A stretch of DNA of 38,264 bases from DATNPX01 sp036702975 (GCA_036702975.1 DATNPX010000048.1:1-38264), one strand, 5' to 3'; positions 7,327-16,875 are shown, numbered from the stretch's first letter. Notes: a model not told the origin generated them from the sequence alone. A program made the numbers and translations.

Positions 7327-8586
7327 ATGAATAGAAGAGAATTTCTCAAAGCAGCCTCGCTATCAACTTTGTCCCTGATGGTGCCAGGTTTAGCTGGTTG
7401 GGCTTATAGCAGCGGCATCGAGAGCGCGAACAAGAAATTGATCGTGATACTCTTGCGGGGTGGGGTGGATGGTTTAAACATCGTTGCACCCTACGGTGAT
7501 TCGATGTACTACAGCCTCCGACCAAGAATTGCTGTCGCGAGACCAGGCTCTGAAAATGGTTTGATCGACTTGGATAGCCACTTTGGATTGCATCCCGCGC
7601 TGAGTCCACTGATGCCCTACTGGCAAAATAAGACACTCGCATTCGTACATTCCAGCGGATCGCCTGCACCATCGCGTTCGCATTTTGACGCGCAAGACAA
7701 CATGGAAAGCGGAGCGCCAGGAGTGCGTTCTGTCACTACAGGCTGGCTCAACAGACTTGTTAGTTCCTTGCCTTCCAACAGCAATTCTTCGCTCCATGCA
7801 ATAAGCATCGGGCCAGTGTTACCAAGAATCATGTCGGGACCGGCATCCATAGCCACCATTTCAAAAGGTGTGCAAGTCAATAAATCACTTCTGGATAGAC
7901 CAGTAGTAGCCAGCGTTTTCCAAGATCTCTATGGGTCCCGAAACGATGAACTCGGCAAGGCGTTCAAAGAAGGAATGGCTGCCCATCAAGAGATAAACGA
8001 CAGTTTGAGTCAACCTGATGATCGAGCCGCAATGATGGATCGAGAACAAGTGATGGCGAATAGAGGTGCTCCGTTGCCCGGTTCGAACAAAGCTTATGGA
8101 AAACAATTAGCCCAATTATTTCGCAAGTCTCCATCTATTCAAGTCGCATTTTTGGATTTCGGTGGGTTCGACACCCACGTCAACGAAGGAACCGGAAAAG
8201 GTCAACTCGCAAACCACTTGCTTCCGCTTGGACAGGGCATCGCCGATCTGATTGAGGGACTTGGTCCGATGTATAAAGACACGACCATCGTCGTCATGTC
8301 AGAGTTTGGCAGAACCGCTAAAGAGAACGGAAACAGTGGTACCGATCATGGTCACGGCAACGTTATGTGGGTGCTTGGAGGCGACATCCCCGGCGGAAAT
8401 GTTTACGCTCGCTGGGCTGGATTGAATCCAACTGCGCTGCATGAAGCTCGCGATTTGCCGACATCAACAGATTTCCGCGCAGTCCTCTCATACTTGATGA
8501 ACAGCCACATGCACGTATCAAAAGCAACTCTCGGAAACGTGTTTCCAGACTTTGCTTCTGCTGGAAATCCATTCGTTCAAGTGTAA
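7327..8586 (+). CDS. DUF1501 family exported protein (alkaline-phosphatase-like fold)
   Basis: The product is 419 aa. The ATG is preceded by AGGAG that overlaps the stop of the DUF1800 gene. The N-terminus NRREFLKAASLSTLSL is a twin-arginine-type export signal, implying folding (often with a metal) before export. Family motifs seen: LLRGGVDGLNIVAPYGD, then SRSHFDAQDNMESG, FLDFGGFDTHVNEG, VVMSEFGRTAKENG and GTDHGHGNVMWVLGG. The Asp/His set in these blocks resembles the metal-binding site of the alkaline phosphatase/sulfatase fold. Enzymatic activity has not been defined for the family. It forms a two-gene unit with the DUF1800 gene; only 11 bases separate its stop from the convergent gene's stop at 8598. 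Confidence 0.9.
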   Translation: MNRREFLKAASLSTLSLMVPGLAGWAYSSGIESANKKLIVILLRGGVDGLNIVAPYGDSMYYSLRPRIAVARPGSENGLIDLDSHFGLHPALSPLMPYWQNKTLAFVHSSGSPAPSRSHFDAQDNMESGAPGVRSVTTGWLNRLVSSLPSNSNSSLHAISIGPVLPRIMSGPASIATISKGVQVNKSLLDRPVVASVFQDLYGSRNDELGKAFKEGMAAHQEINDSLSQPDDRAAMMDREQVMANRGAPLPGSNKAYGKQLAQLFRKSPSIQVAFLDFGGFDTHVNEGTGKGQLANHLLPLGQGIADLIEGLGPMYKDTTIVVMSEFGRTAKENGNSGTDHGHGNVMWVLGGDIPGGNVYARWAGLNPTALHEARDLPTSTDFRAVLSYLMNSHMHVSKATLGNVFPDFASAGNPFVQV

Positions 8587-8597
8587 CCAGCCGTTAT

Positions 8598-9656
8598 TTA
8601 GTCGCGCAACAGTTTAGCGCAGATTGCAGCGGCATCGAGATAGACAGGATCGGCTTTCAGCCTGTGCTCAAAGATGCACGCCTCTACAAACTTCACGGCA
8701 TGTTCATCTCGAGTTGCAACCGCACGCTCGACCAATTCCGATTGAAGAAGCGTCGGCACATCTTGCACACCTTTAGCGGAAAACTTGATTCCGTATCGCA
8801 CATAAAGCGCTGCAGAAGCTTGCCATGCGTAGCGTAGTGCTTTTTTCGCAACGGATTTTTCCAGGTAGGGGAGCATGTGGCGCAGTGCGTATGGACCCGT
8901 CACAGAGTGAACAAACTCAATTACTCTTTTAGTTTCTTCCGCATTATCCACAAACACGCGCGCGAATCCCTCTGTTAGATTCGATAAAACCTTGTCTGGC
9001 TCTTTACTTGACTCGAAGAGATTTATCACTTCCGGAAAAGTTGTCATCGCCCCTACAGCAACAACTTCCTCTGATATCAATCCCAAATTTTTTCTTTGAG
9101 AGTCTGGAAGCCGCGTAATGGTGCTTAAAGCGTAGTCAATCGAACCGCCAGAGTTGTGTTTTCCAGACGCAACTTCTGGAAGGGATTGATATCTAGCAGC
9201 CCAATAAGAAAGCCCGTCGGCAAGTTCGTTTCGAGTATTGTCGGAATCGACGCTCGATAAGCTTCGGACAGCATGACCGACTCTTATCACTCCATGCATC
9301 GCAGCAGCAATGTAGCCCGGCGACAGGATGCTGACCCAGTAATTCAAAACCAGCTTCCAATCATCTTCTTTGACCAGCGCTCGAAAGAAAACCTGCCAAT
9401 CCGGATAACGCTCGAAGCAACCAAGCGCTGACTGGTAGTCAGTTCTGCTTATAGGCTCAGTTGTATTATTCGATGACGGGATCAGATGTTTCTTGTACTG
9501 CTCCAACCACGGAAGCACTGTGGAAGCGCGATCTAGTGAAAATAATGCGTCAGCCAACATGGGTCCATGATTCGACAGCCCATTGTTATACTCCGGGCCA
9601 AAATCTTTCAGCAATTCGAGAGCATCATCAATGGTGGCTTTTTTATTGCTAGACAT
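8598..9656 (-). CDS. questin oxidase-like protein (DUF4243 family)
   Basis: The ATG at 9656 gives 352 aa; a TTG at 9710 in the same frame would add 18 residues, and neither has a clear ribosome site. The sequence fits the questin oxidase/AflY-like family: an early SNHGPMLADALFSLDR block, then WLEQYKKHL, a YPDWQVFFRALV segment, and the LSPGYIAAAMHGVIRVGHAV helix that is the family's best mark, with further His and Tyr residues downstream. Fungal members catalyse oxidative ring opening (Baeyer-Villiger type) of anthraquinones in polyketide pathways; bacterial members are mostly uncharacterised. No polyketide genes are nearby, so the substrate is unknown. No signal peptide is present, so it should be cytoplasmic. 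Confidence 0.7.
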   Translation of the reverse strand: MSSNKKATIDDALELLKDFGPEYNNGLSNHGPMLADALFSLDRASTVLPWLEQYKKHLIPSSNNTTEPISRTDYQSALGCFERYPDWQVFFRALVKEDDWKLVLNYWVSILSPGYIAAAMHGVIRVGHAVRSLSSVDSDNTRNELADGLSYWAARYQSLPEVASGKHNSGGSIDYALSTITRLPDSQRKNLGLISEEVVAVGAMTTFPEVINLFESSKEPDKVLSNLTEGFARVFVDNAEETKRVIEFVHSVTGPYALRHMLPYLEKSVAKKALRYAWQASAALYVRYGIKFSAKGVQDVPTLLQSELVERAVATRDEHAVKFVEACIFEHRLKADPVYLDAAAICAKLLRD

Positions 9657-9756
9657 TGCTTCGGCGGGAAAAGAAAACTCGAAGTTAAACAAGCTCACGA
9701 TTACCGTCAAATTAAAACGCAGTCGAGCTATGACACCAGATAGTACAATCTCTCAA

Positions 9757-9812
9757 AATTGAAAAATGAAGAACCGCAGTCGAAGAGGCAAACGCCAATC
9801 CGACTGCGGTTC
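9757..9812 (-). terminator. terminator of the HtpX-like gene (minus strand)
   Basis: A perfect 12-bp inverted repeat (9771-9782 gaaccgcagtcg with 9801-9812) encloses an 18-base loop. Read on the minus strand it is followed by a T-rich stretch (positions 9757-9770, ttcatttttcaatttt). It lies 30 bases after the M48 peptidase stop. Confidence 0.7.
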
Positions 9813-9841
9813 AAGTCTTGCTCGTTACTTAATTCAGCTTG

Positions 9842-10915
9842 TTAAGCCTTCGTCGTGTTGGGACGAGGGCAGGTGCCGCCGTTCATGCGCTCGAGCTGGT
9901 AGACACGATCGGGAACGGTCGGATGCGAAAGCATCAGCCACTTCCAGAACGCCTGCAAGCGCTGCCACAGATTGGCGGGTTTGGGGTCGGGCTCGACAGC
10001 GTCGTAGAGCGGGTCGATCGTCATGATCGGGCGAAGAGCGCGAAGCAGCTCCTTCTCCTGACCCTGCGGTCGATTCTTCTCCACATAGGCGACGAGCTTT
10101 TCGAGGGCGGTTGCGAGAGCGCACGGATTCTTGGTCATCCACGCGCCGGTTGCATCTGCACCAGACTCACGCGACCGCGTGACGAACATCTGAATGACCT
10201 TCGTCATCTGACCGGTGAGCCAGAAAACGAGATACAGCACAATGTTCATCACAATGCCGGAGAGCGTGATGAAGAAACCCTGCGGTTCGCCTTTCGCCTT
10301 CGGCTTGATTCCAAGCGTGCGCTTGAAGAAGCCGATGCTGCCGAGCAGCATGCGAACGCCGCCGTCGACGATGAGGAAGAACAGCGAGGACATCATTGCC
10401 AGCATCGAGTTGATGCCGACATCGTAGTTGCGAACGTGACCGAGCTCGTGCGCGAACACCGCTTCGATTTCGTCATCGGTCAGGCCGATGAGGAAAAGCC
10501 CCTTGGTCGCAGCAACGACAGCCTGACTGTGAATCGGACCGGTTGCAAACGCGTTGGGCAGCGGGTTGTCCGAGACGTAGACCGGCGGCTCATGTTTCAG
10601 TCCGCTCTTGAGCCAGGTGCGATGAACGATGTCGATCAGCCGCTTGTGCTCGGGATTGTTGGGGTCGGCGGGCACCGACTTGGTCATCGCCAGAGCGATT
10701 TTGGCGCTGAACCACCACATCGGGATGGGCAGCAGAATCCACAGCAGCCCGAAACCGAGCTGAAGATGGTAGGTGGAGCCGAAGAGCTTGAAGGCACCGA
10801 GAACGAGCGCGCCCATTCCCAGGTAGCCAACGAGAGTCTTCAGCCATGTTTCGATCAGGCGCCGACGGATTGCCGCAGGTTTCTGATCTTCGAGACTCGT
10901 ATGGAGGTGTCTCAT
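9842..10915 (-). CDS. M48 family membrane zinc metalloprotease (HtpX-like)
   Basis: The product is 357 aa from the ATG at 10915, which has GGAG nine bases upstream; the frame runs further upstream to 11107, but that extension is not protein-like. Two hydrophobic segments lie at about residues 27-75. The catalytic motif HELGH (in VFAHELGHVRNYD) is in the middle, two more hydrophobic segments follow, and then SRESGADATGA supplies the third zinc-ligand Glu of the RExxAD motif. This order is that of HtpX, an inner-membrane protease that degrades misfolded membrane proteins with FtsH. HtpX genes are often next to lemA; here lemA-like genes are 4.7 kb away but share the same rare G/C-rich codon use. 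It is somewhat longer than E. coli HtpX, with a Pro/Trp-rich C-terminus (KPANLWQRLQAFWKWLMLSHP). Confidence 0.88.
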   Translation of the reverse strand: MRHLHTSLEDQKPAAIRRRLIETWLKTLVGYLGMGALVLGAFKLFGSTYHLQLGFGLLWILLPIPMWWFSAKIALAMTKSVPADPNNPEHKRLIDIVHRTWLKSGLKHEPPVYVSDNPLPNAFATGPIHSQAVVAATKGLFLIGLTDDEIEAVFAHELGHVRNYDVGINSMLAMMSSLFFLIVDGGVRMLLGSIGFFKRTLGIKPKAKGEPQGFFITLSGIVMNIVLYLVFWLTGQMTKVIQMFVTRSRESGADATGAWMTKNPCALATALEKLVAYVEKNRPQGQEKELLRALRPIMTIDPLYDAVEPDPKPANLWQRLQAFWKWLMLSHPTVPDRVYQLERMNGGTCPRPNTTKA

Positions 10916-11469
10916 AGGTTGAACTCCGAATGCATGACTCTTTTCGAGTCGATTGTGATGTGAGGCGAAACCAGTCCTTGCCACCAAATGCAGTGCGTAA
11001 ACAGCGGCGCTCAAGTTCACTTGAAGCGTCGCGAAGTTTCTATTGCTGCAGGGCTTTTGGTTAAGGGGTCTTGGTTTCGGAAAAAAATTTGAGAGTAACG
11101 AGCACACTGAAACTACTGCTCACGCGTAGCCAGAATCCATAAAGAAAACCTGAAAACACTAGTTATATGGTCGATATGCGCTTTGCGAAAGTGCCGCTGG
11201 TCCGCGCAGAGCCTTCGACAGTCACAGCGCCCATTAAATCCGAACAAATTGACAAGCCTCGCTATCACTTGAGAAGTGGATGTAAGGAGCCCGGAGCCAG
11301 TCGTGAATAGCGCGGCTGAGTTAGAGAATGACTAAACCCAAGTCAAGTAGAAAACATTCTGTTTATCAGGCGTACAGAAGATAAGAAAGTGTCCGCAAGG
11401 GGTTTCAAATGCCCGAGAATGTTAGTGGATGTGGGTATAAGGCAAGTATCGATGTCGTAAGGTGGTTTT
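10916..11469. other. divergent intergenic region
   Basis: This 554-bp gap lies between the minus-strand htpX-like gene and the plus-strand giant TPR gene and must hold both promoters. A TTGACA hexamer occurs at about 11249, but no convincing -10 box sits 16-18 bases after it. No open frame with protein-like composition and no stable hairpin with a T-run was seen. Confidence 0.4.
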
Positions 11470-14400
11470 ATGTCGGTCGACGACTCCGCGACGTCGGATC
11501 AGCGAAAGCAGGCGGAGGGCGCTGAATCCGAGGTCATTATCAATGAGCAGCCGGGTAAAAACGGCGAGCGTACCACCACGACTTCAGTTCCACCGTCTCA
11601 TAATGAACCCGTTCTGCAGAGGGATTCTCACCCCGGTGTGATGGATGCTGATTGGCGTAACCCTGCCAGCGGAACTGCGCCAAAAACGCAGGACGAGCTG
11701 ATCGAACATCTCAGCTCTGCACTCGAGGAGATGGCATCGTCGAGCGCTCAGCCACGCCAATCGAGTCAGAATCTTCCGCAGCAACCACTCGGACCAGCGC
11801 AGCAAATTCGCTCCTCATTACCACCTGGAACTTTGCCTGCTAAACCGCAAGCAAAGCAAGATGCACCGCAGCATTATTTTGTACTCGAAGGTATGGCACC
11901 ACCTGCGACACCACCACAGGCTAATCCCGTTCAATTCGAAAAGACACAATCAGTACCAGTTGAGCCAAAAGATGGGCTGCAAGTTCGTCGAATGATCGCA
12001 ACGCAACAGCGAATGCCTGCCGCAGAATCGACTGAAACGAATTCAAGCGGCGCGAATCCGAACGCATCGAATCCAAACATCCCGAATCCAAACGCATCGA
12101 ATCCGAACACCTCTAATCCAAATCCGAACATTCCAAATCCAAACGCATCGAATCCGAACACACCGAATCCAAATCCGAACATCCCGAATCCAAACGCATC
12201 GAATCCAAATCCGAACAGCCCGAATCCAAACGCACCAAATCCGAACAGCCCGAATCCGAACACACCGAATCCAAATCCAAGCGCGTCGAATCCGAACAGC
12301 CCGAATCCAAACGCGCCGAATCTGAGCACCCCAAATCCAAATTCGAACATCCCGAATCCGAACGCGCCAAATCCGAACATCCCTAGTTCAAGTACAGCAG
12401 ATGTCGCCGGTCAAACGACATCGAGTGCCAACCACGTGCAGTTGCCGCCGATGTTCGCAAGCCGTCAATCCAGTGCCGCCAGAGATGCGTCAACGAATAA
12501 AGATGAGGACCAGCAAAAGGCGCGAACCGGCATACAAGCCATAGCAAAATCCACCAACGACGGTCAAACGAATTCGGGAGTCAATCAGACAACCGAGCCC
12601 ACAGCAGCGCCACCGAATACGCCACCATCCAACGACAGTAACGAACACAAGTCGAGCGAACCTCCATCGTCTCAAACACGTTCTCACCCAGTCCTTACCG
12701 GTCACAACTTTGCTCCGAGACAATCCGACCCTCGAAGCACGATGTCCGCGATGACGGCTCTCCCGCCTCCCTCGCCGCAGGGTCAACCCGCAGGTCCTGT
12801 CTCACCACTCGGCGCTGCGCTTGCCTCTTCATTGCCTTCGAATCCGCCCACGGGTCACTACATTGTTCCGGCTGCGCTTCGAGAAGATTCGAGCAAGCCA
12901 GCCAATGACACCCAGGCGTCAGGCGCTCCGACTGCACCACCTGTGACACCATCGACATCAAATCATCCGAACCAAAATTCAAATACTCCCGTTGGTCCTG
13001 CGACATCTAGACCGATCCCGAAAATCGATCAATCTGGTGCTGTACAAATTCAAAACGTTCAAAAATCAGATGGTGGACCTTACGCGAAATCAGCGCCCAC
13101 TAAAGAGATTACAGGGCCGTTATCCACGATAGACGACGCGGATGACGACATGCCGGCTGACGCGACCTTTCTTGCGCAACAATCTTCATTCAATGCTTCG
13201 ACTGCGTTAGACCCCTTATCCAGTCCCGCTATGCCGTTCCGACCGAAGTCTCAGCAGACAGAGCCGCAACCACCTCCAGAACCGCCACCACAAAACAATC
13301 CACCGGCAAATTTTCCTTTGCCTCATAACTTTGGAAAGTGGCCTCAAAACACGGAATCAAATACCCAAGCTTGGGGTTCAACAACGGCCAACTCTCAAAA
13401 TAACGCACAAAATCGAACCGAATCAAATCCCCAAGCACAGAAGAAGCCAACTACCAACTCGCAAGGGTTCAATCAACCGGCACCGAATACGCTACCACAG
13501 GGATTCAAGCCGCCCGCGCAAAATGCATCTCCGCAGGGCTTCAATCCAACTGCGGCAAATGCTCCTCCGCAAGGATCCAATCAGCCAGCGCAAAACGCAT
13601 CTCCACAGGGCTTCAATCCGCCAGCGCAAAACTCACCTCCGCAAGGCTTTAATCCAGCCGCGCAAAATGCACCTCCGCAGGGCTCCAATCCAACCGTGCA
13701 AAATGCACCTCCGCAGGGCTTCAATCCGACCGCGCAAAATGCACCTTCGCAGGGCTTCAATCCAACCGCGCAAAGTGCACCTCCGCAGGGCTTCACTCCA
13801 ACCGCGCAAAATGCACCTCCGCAGGGGACAGATCCTCAAGCACAGAACGCACAACCGCCTGCAGTCAATCCTTCCGCGGCGAATCAACCTCTTCCACCCC
13901 AGCCGGAAGCGCCAGCACCGAAAGCGTCTCAAACTAACCTTCCGCCGGGGATAAAAAATTCTCCGAATCTGCCACCATTCGTGCAGAATCAAAATGCTCG
14001 AAGGACTTTTACCGACCTGCGTGAAGAAACAGGTCTGGTGCTTCCGCATACAGCTCCAGCACCGGATCCAAATCAAGTGCTGCATGAGGAATTTGGTAAG
14101 TCAGTGCCTGGTGTAACACCGGCGTCGAAGGGATTTGAAACCAGACAGGCAAAAGAAAAACGCGAAGCTTTGGAACAGGAGCAAGAAGCTCTCAACAAGA
14201 TTCAGCTTCCTGCACGCACAGAATCGCCGCAAAATGACTACGAAGAGCGTGAAGCAGTGCAAGAGAAGCCGCGTGAAAAACGGCGAGAGGCGCCGGCAAA
14301 AGAAGCGAAACCGCGCCGACAAGCTGACTCAAATCGCTCGCAGCGTCTTTCCAATCTGCTCAATGAAAATTCAGGAAACCGCTCGATGCGCTCGTCTAGA

Positions 14401-16092
14401 GGCGGCGGTGGTAGTTCGGGTCCGATTGGTTTCTTGCAGCAGAATTGGCGCGTAGCAGTGATAGCATCACTGGCGGTACCACTTGTCGCATCAGTTTCGG
14501 CACTTGTGTTCATGCAAGGTCAATCATTCTTAAACGTCGCAATGAGCCCATCTCAACGCGCAGGCGAGGATGCATTCAAAGAAGGAAACTACGATCGAGC
14601 AATCAGCTATTTCAATGAAGCTATTAAAGCTGACGATAAGCGCGCCGGACTCTTCCGCGACCGAGCGAGAGCGTACATGGGGCTCCAAGAGTATGGTGCG
14701 GCGATAGCTGACTACACCGCGACGCTGAAACTCGAACCAAATTTCACTAGCGCGCGTTTAGATCGAGCAGCTTCTTACTTCTATCTGGGAGATTATCCAA
14801 AAGCAATTGCTGATTACGACGAGTTGATCAAGGCTAACGACAGAAACGTAGATGCCTATTTCGGACGAGGATTGTGTCACTCGAGATTGCACCAGTATGA
14901 TCAAGCGCTTGCAGATTTGAACAAAGTTGTTGAACTAAAACCCGATCACCAAGCCGTTTTCGAAGATATCGCGAACACCTACCTCGCTCAAGGAAAACTT
15001 GACGAAGCAATCGATGCCTATTCGCACTCGCTTAAAAACAACAAACGGGATGCCAATGCCTACTACATGCGCGCCAATACGTATCGCCGCATGGGTAAAA
15101 CAAGTCAGGCTCTCGCCGATTTTTCATCTGCTATCAGCATTGCGCCTGGGCGCTACGAATTTTACAACGACAGGGGCTTCGCACTGTTCGAAGACCACAA
15201 GTACAGAGAAGCAATCGCGGATCTGTCGAACGCGCTTACCCTGTATCCAAACTACGACATTGCTCGACGCAATCTGCAAATGGCTTGCAACAAGTTGATC
15301 GCTTCGGTTGGAGCAGCTAAAACACCAGAACAATTTGGTGAACTGGCATACGCTTACTTCAATCTCGAAAATTACTCCGAAGCGATGTCAGCGGCTAACA
15401 GAGCACTTTTACAGAACGCGCAATATCGTCCGGCGATGAACATTCGAGCCGCAATCGAATTGAAGCAGAAACGGTTCGACTATGCGCTCACTGATAGCGA
15501 AAATATTTTGAAAATCAAAGCGGATGACAAAGATGCCCTGTTGACGCGTGCCCGAGCCAATCTAAATCTTGGACGACTCGACAAAGCGATCAAAGACTAC
15601 GACACTTGTATTGCGGAGAACGACAATACGAGCCTATTCGCATTGCGCGAGCGAGCATTAGCGCACATTCTCGCCAATGAGGGCGCACTTGCTGCAACAG
15701 ATGCACAGCAATTCATCGACCTCAACGGCTGGCATAATTCCTTGTCTGGACCAACTGCATTGCTCGGTTGGCTTGCGAAACGCCAATTGCAAGACAGCGA
15801 CGGCGCGAGCGCGATCCTGAGTCAAGCAGAGACTCAGATGAAGTCCACACAATGGCCATATCCAATTTTCAAATTCCTGAAGCGCGAGATAACGCTCTCG
15901 CAACTGGCTGCGCAAGCGCGCACAGACCGCCAGAAGACGGATGTTCGAACCTGGTCTGGATTCGATCACCTACTTGGTGGAATGCGCGAAGAAGCTCATA
16001 ACGACTTCGATTGGGTTAAGAGAAGCGGATTCAAGGATAACGACGACATCTTGCTTTCCAACGAACAGTTGAAAGCCGAATCCGATCGATAA
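11470..16092 (+). CDS. giant single-pass protein with NPN repeats, QGFNP repeats and C-terminal TPRs
   Basis: The product is 1540 aa. GGTGG precedes the ATG. There is no N-terminal signal. Residues 1-980 are Pro/Asn/Gln/Ser-rich and should be disordered. Within them, about 195-304 is a tract built on NPN units (NPNASNPN, NPNIPNPN), and about 664-795 contains some eleven 12-residue units of the type QGFNPTAQNAPP. A charged coil follows (about 895-970), then a basic stretch and one transmembrane helix (about 992-1015, RVAVIASLAVPLVASVSA). Residues about 1030-1530 are TPRs; at least six are plain (for example GNYDRAISYFNEAIKADD). The basic residues before the helix suggest the disordered part is cytoplasmic and the TPRs are outside the membrane. 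It may scaffold an envelope complex. Function unknown. Confidence 0.85.
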   Translation: MSVDDSATSDQRKQAEGAESEVIINEQPGKNGERTTTTSVPPSHNEPVLQRDSHPGVMDADWRNPASGTAPKTQDELIEHLSSALEEMASSSAQPRQSSQNLPQQPLGPAQQIRSSLPPGTLPAKPQAKQDAPQHYFVLEGMAPPATPPQANPVQFEKTQSVPVEPKDGLQVRRMIATQQRMPAAESTETNSSGANPNASNPNIPNPNASNPNTSNPNPNIPNPNASNPNTPNPNPNIPNPNASNPNPNSPNPNAPNPNSPNPNTPNPNPSASNPNSPNPNAPNLSTPNPNSNIPNPNAPNPNIPSSSTADVAGQTTSSANHVQLPPMFASRQSSAARDASTNKDEDQQKARTGIQAIAKSTNDGQTNSGVNQTTEPTAAPPNTPPSNDSNEHKSSEPPSSQTRSHPVLTGHNFAPRQSDPRSTMSAMTALPPPSPQGQPAGPVSPLGAALASSLPSNPPTGHYIVPAALREDSSKPANDTQASGAPTAPPVTPSTSNHPNQNSNTPVGPATSRPIPKIDQSGAVQIQNVQKSDGGPYAKSAPTKEITGPLSTIDDADDDMPADATFLAQQSSFNASTALDPLSSPAMPFRPKSQQTEPQPPPEPPPQNNPPANFPLPHNFGKWPQNTESNTQAWGSTTANSQNNAQNRTESNPQAQKKPTTNSQGFNQPAPNTLPQGFKPPAQNASPQGFNPTAANAPPQGSNQPAQNASPQGFNPPAQNSPPQGFNPAAQNAPPQGSNPTVQNAPPQGFNPTAQNAPSQGFNPTAQSAPPQGFTPTAQNAPPQGTDPQAQNAQPPAVNPSAANQPLPPQPEAPAPKASQTNLPPGIKNSPNLPPFVQNQNARRTFTDLREETGLVLPHTAPAPDPNQVLHEEFGKSVPGVTPASKGFETRQAKEKREALEQEQEALNKIQLPARTESPQNDYEEREAVQEKPREKRREAPAKEAKPRRQADSNRSQRLSNLLNENSGNRSMRSSRGGGGSSGPIGFLQQNWRVAVIASLAVPLVASVSALVFMQGQSFLNVAMSPSQRAGEDAFKEGNYDRAISYFNEAIKADDKRAGLFRDRARAYMGLQEYGAAIADYTATLKLEPNFTSARLDRAASYFYLGDYPKAIADYDELIKANDRNVDAYFGRGLCHSRLHQYDQALADLNKVVELKPDHQAVFEDIANTYLAQGKLDEAIDAYSHSLKNNKRDANAYYMRANTYRRMGKTSQALADFSSAISIAPGRYEFYNDRGFALFEDHKYREAIADLSNALTLYPNYDIARRNLQMACNKLIASVGAAKTPEQFGELAYAYFNLENYSEAMSAANRALLQNAQYRPAMNIRAAIELKQKRFDYALTDSENILKIKADDKDALLTRARANLNLGRLDKAIKDYDTCIAENDNTSLFALRERALAHILANEGALAATDAQQFIDLNGWHNSLSGPTALLGWLAKRQLQDSDGASAILSQAETQMKSTQWPYPIFKFLKREITLSQLAAQARTDRQKTDVRTWSGFDHLLGGMREEAHNDFDWVKRSGFKDNDDILLSNEQLKAESDR
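12053..12384 (+). repeat. coding minisatellite encoding Asn-Pro-Asn repeats
   Basis: Short tandem units based on aatccgaac and aatccaaac, in 12- to 18-base combinations, are repeated about twenty times inside the giant TPR gene. They encode NPN with a variable residue pair (AS, IP, TS, SP, AP). Such tracts can change length by slippage. All units keep the frame. Confidence 0.8.
13459..13854 (+). repeat. 36-bp coding tandem repeat (QGFNPTAQNAPP type)
   Basis: About eleven units of 36 bp, each encoding 12 residues around the core QGFNP and AQNAPP, with substitutions between units (QGSNQ, QGFTP, QGTDP at the end). The central units are most alike at DNA level, which suggests recent expansion from the middle. 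Confidence 0.8.
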
Positions 16093-16276
16093 CTAATACA
16101 GCAAACTTGCAAGTCGGCGCTGCGACGACTCAGTTGAAGCGCTGACTTTGTCACGTTGACACGGAGCTGAAACAGACGCAAAGCAGATCCCGAGTTGATG
16201 TTAACGCGCACGCAAACAGCCAAGACGCTCGCAACGTCCTGGCTAAATGATTCAGATTTGAGCAGACTCCGTGTCG

Positions 16277-16567
16277 TTACTCGTGCGCTTTTGACAGCTT
16301 CTCGGCGCGTTTTGCGAATTCTGCGGTGTGTTTGGTTCTTCGCTCTGCGCGTTTCGCATGATCGCTAAACTTCGCATTGACGAGAATGCGCTCTTCTTTC
16401 ATGCAGACAAACTGGGCAGAAATAGTCTCACCAGGGCGACATGACACGCTGGTAGGTAGGAAACCACGTCTTTCATCACCGTTGATGGATACGGTATAAC
16501 CGCCGGCCTCTTCTGCTTCCACAGTGACGTTTAAATATTCGCCCGGACGATAATCTTGATTTGCCAT
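16277..16567 (-). CDS. small S1-like (OB-fold) protein with basic tail
   Basis: The product is 96 aa. AAGGA lies about twelve bases before the ATG. Residues 6-68 have the rhythm of an S1/OB-fold domain: YRPGEYLNVTVEAEEAGGYTV, then GDERRGFLPTSV (the S1 G-F-x-P-x-S element), and CRPGETISAQFVCM ending in NAKFS. The last 28 residues are basic and helical (HAKRAERRTKHTAEFAKRAE). It probably binds RNA, but the family assignment rests on pattern only. It stands alone: the giant TPR gene ends convergently on one side and the MlaD gene lies upstream on the same strand more than 300 bp away. Confidence 0.6.
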   Translation of the reverse strand: MANQDYRPGEYLNVTVEAEEAGGYTVSINGDERRGFLPTSVSCRPGETISAQFVCMKEERILVNAKFSDHAKRAERRTKHTAEFAKRAEKLSKAHE

Positions 16568-16875
16568 ATATCACTGATTTCCTTTTCTAAATCGAACTAT
16601 TAAAGTTATGCCCGGCATGCCATATCCGGAAAACAAAAAGTCACTTAGATCCGCTCGACTGCTTTCAAAACGGTTGTACTATCCAGCATCACAGCAGAGC
16701 ACGCCCGCGTGCAACCCTGGCAGCGCAACTGTTTCACTTGCAAAGACCAAGCCAATTGATTATTGCAATTTGTAACTAAACAAGTAGCTGAGCAGCAAGC
16801 AAATCGTCATCAGCGGCGCCATATAGTAATTATCAGTCAAGCAAACAAGACGCGTTCTAGTGCTGAATCGAATGT
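16568..16875. other. intergenic region upstream of the S1-like gene
   Basis: A 308-bp gap between two minus-strand genes. It should hold the S1-like gene's promoter and the end of the mlaE/mlaD transcript. I see no protein-like frame, no strong hairpin with a T-run and no RNA gene. Confidence 0.4.

Noticed and set aside
9801..9830. ggttcaagtc, like the T-arm of a tRNA
   Set aside because: It belongs to the perfect inverted repeat of the terminator. No anticodon arm or acceptor stem can be built around it.
9839..10963. 374-codon plus-strand frame opposite the HtpX-like gene
   Set aside because: It mirrors a clear M48 peptidase with HExxH, and its own product has no domain or ribosome site.
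12053..13854. Tandem repeats that might suggest a CRISPR array
   Set aside because: Units are contiguous without unique spacers and stay in frame within a protein-coding gene.
16219..16243. Hairpin gccaagacg / cgtcctggc between the giant TPR gene and the S1-like gene as a terminator
   Set aside because: The stem has an A-C mismatch and there is no T-run on either side, so I do not call it.
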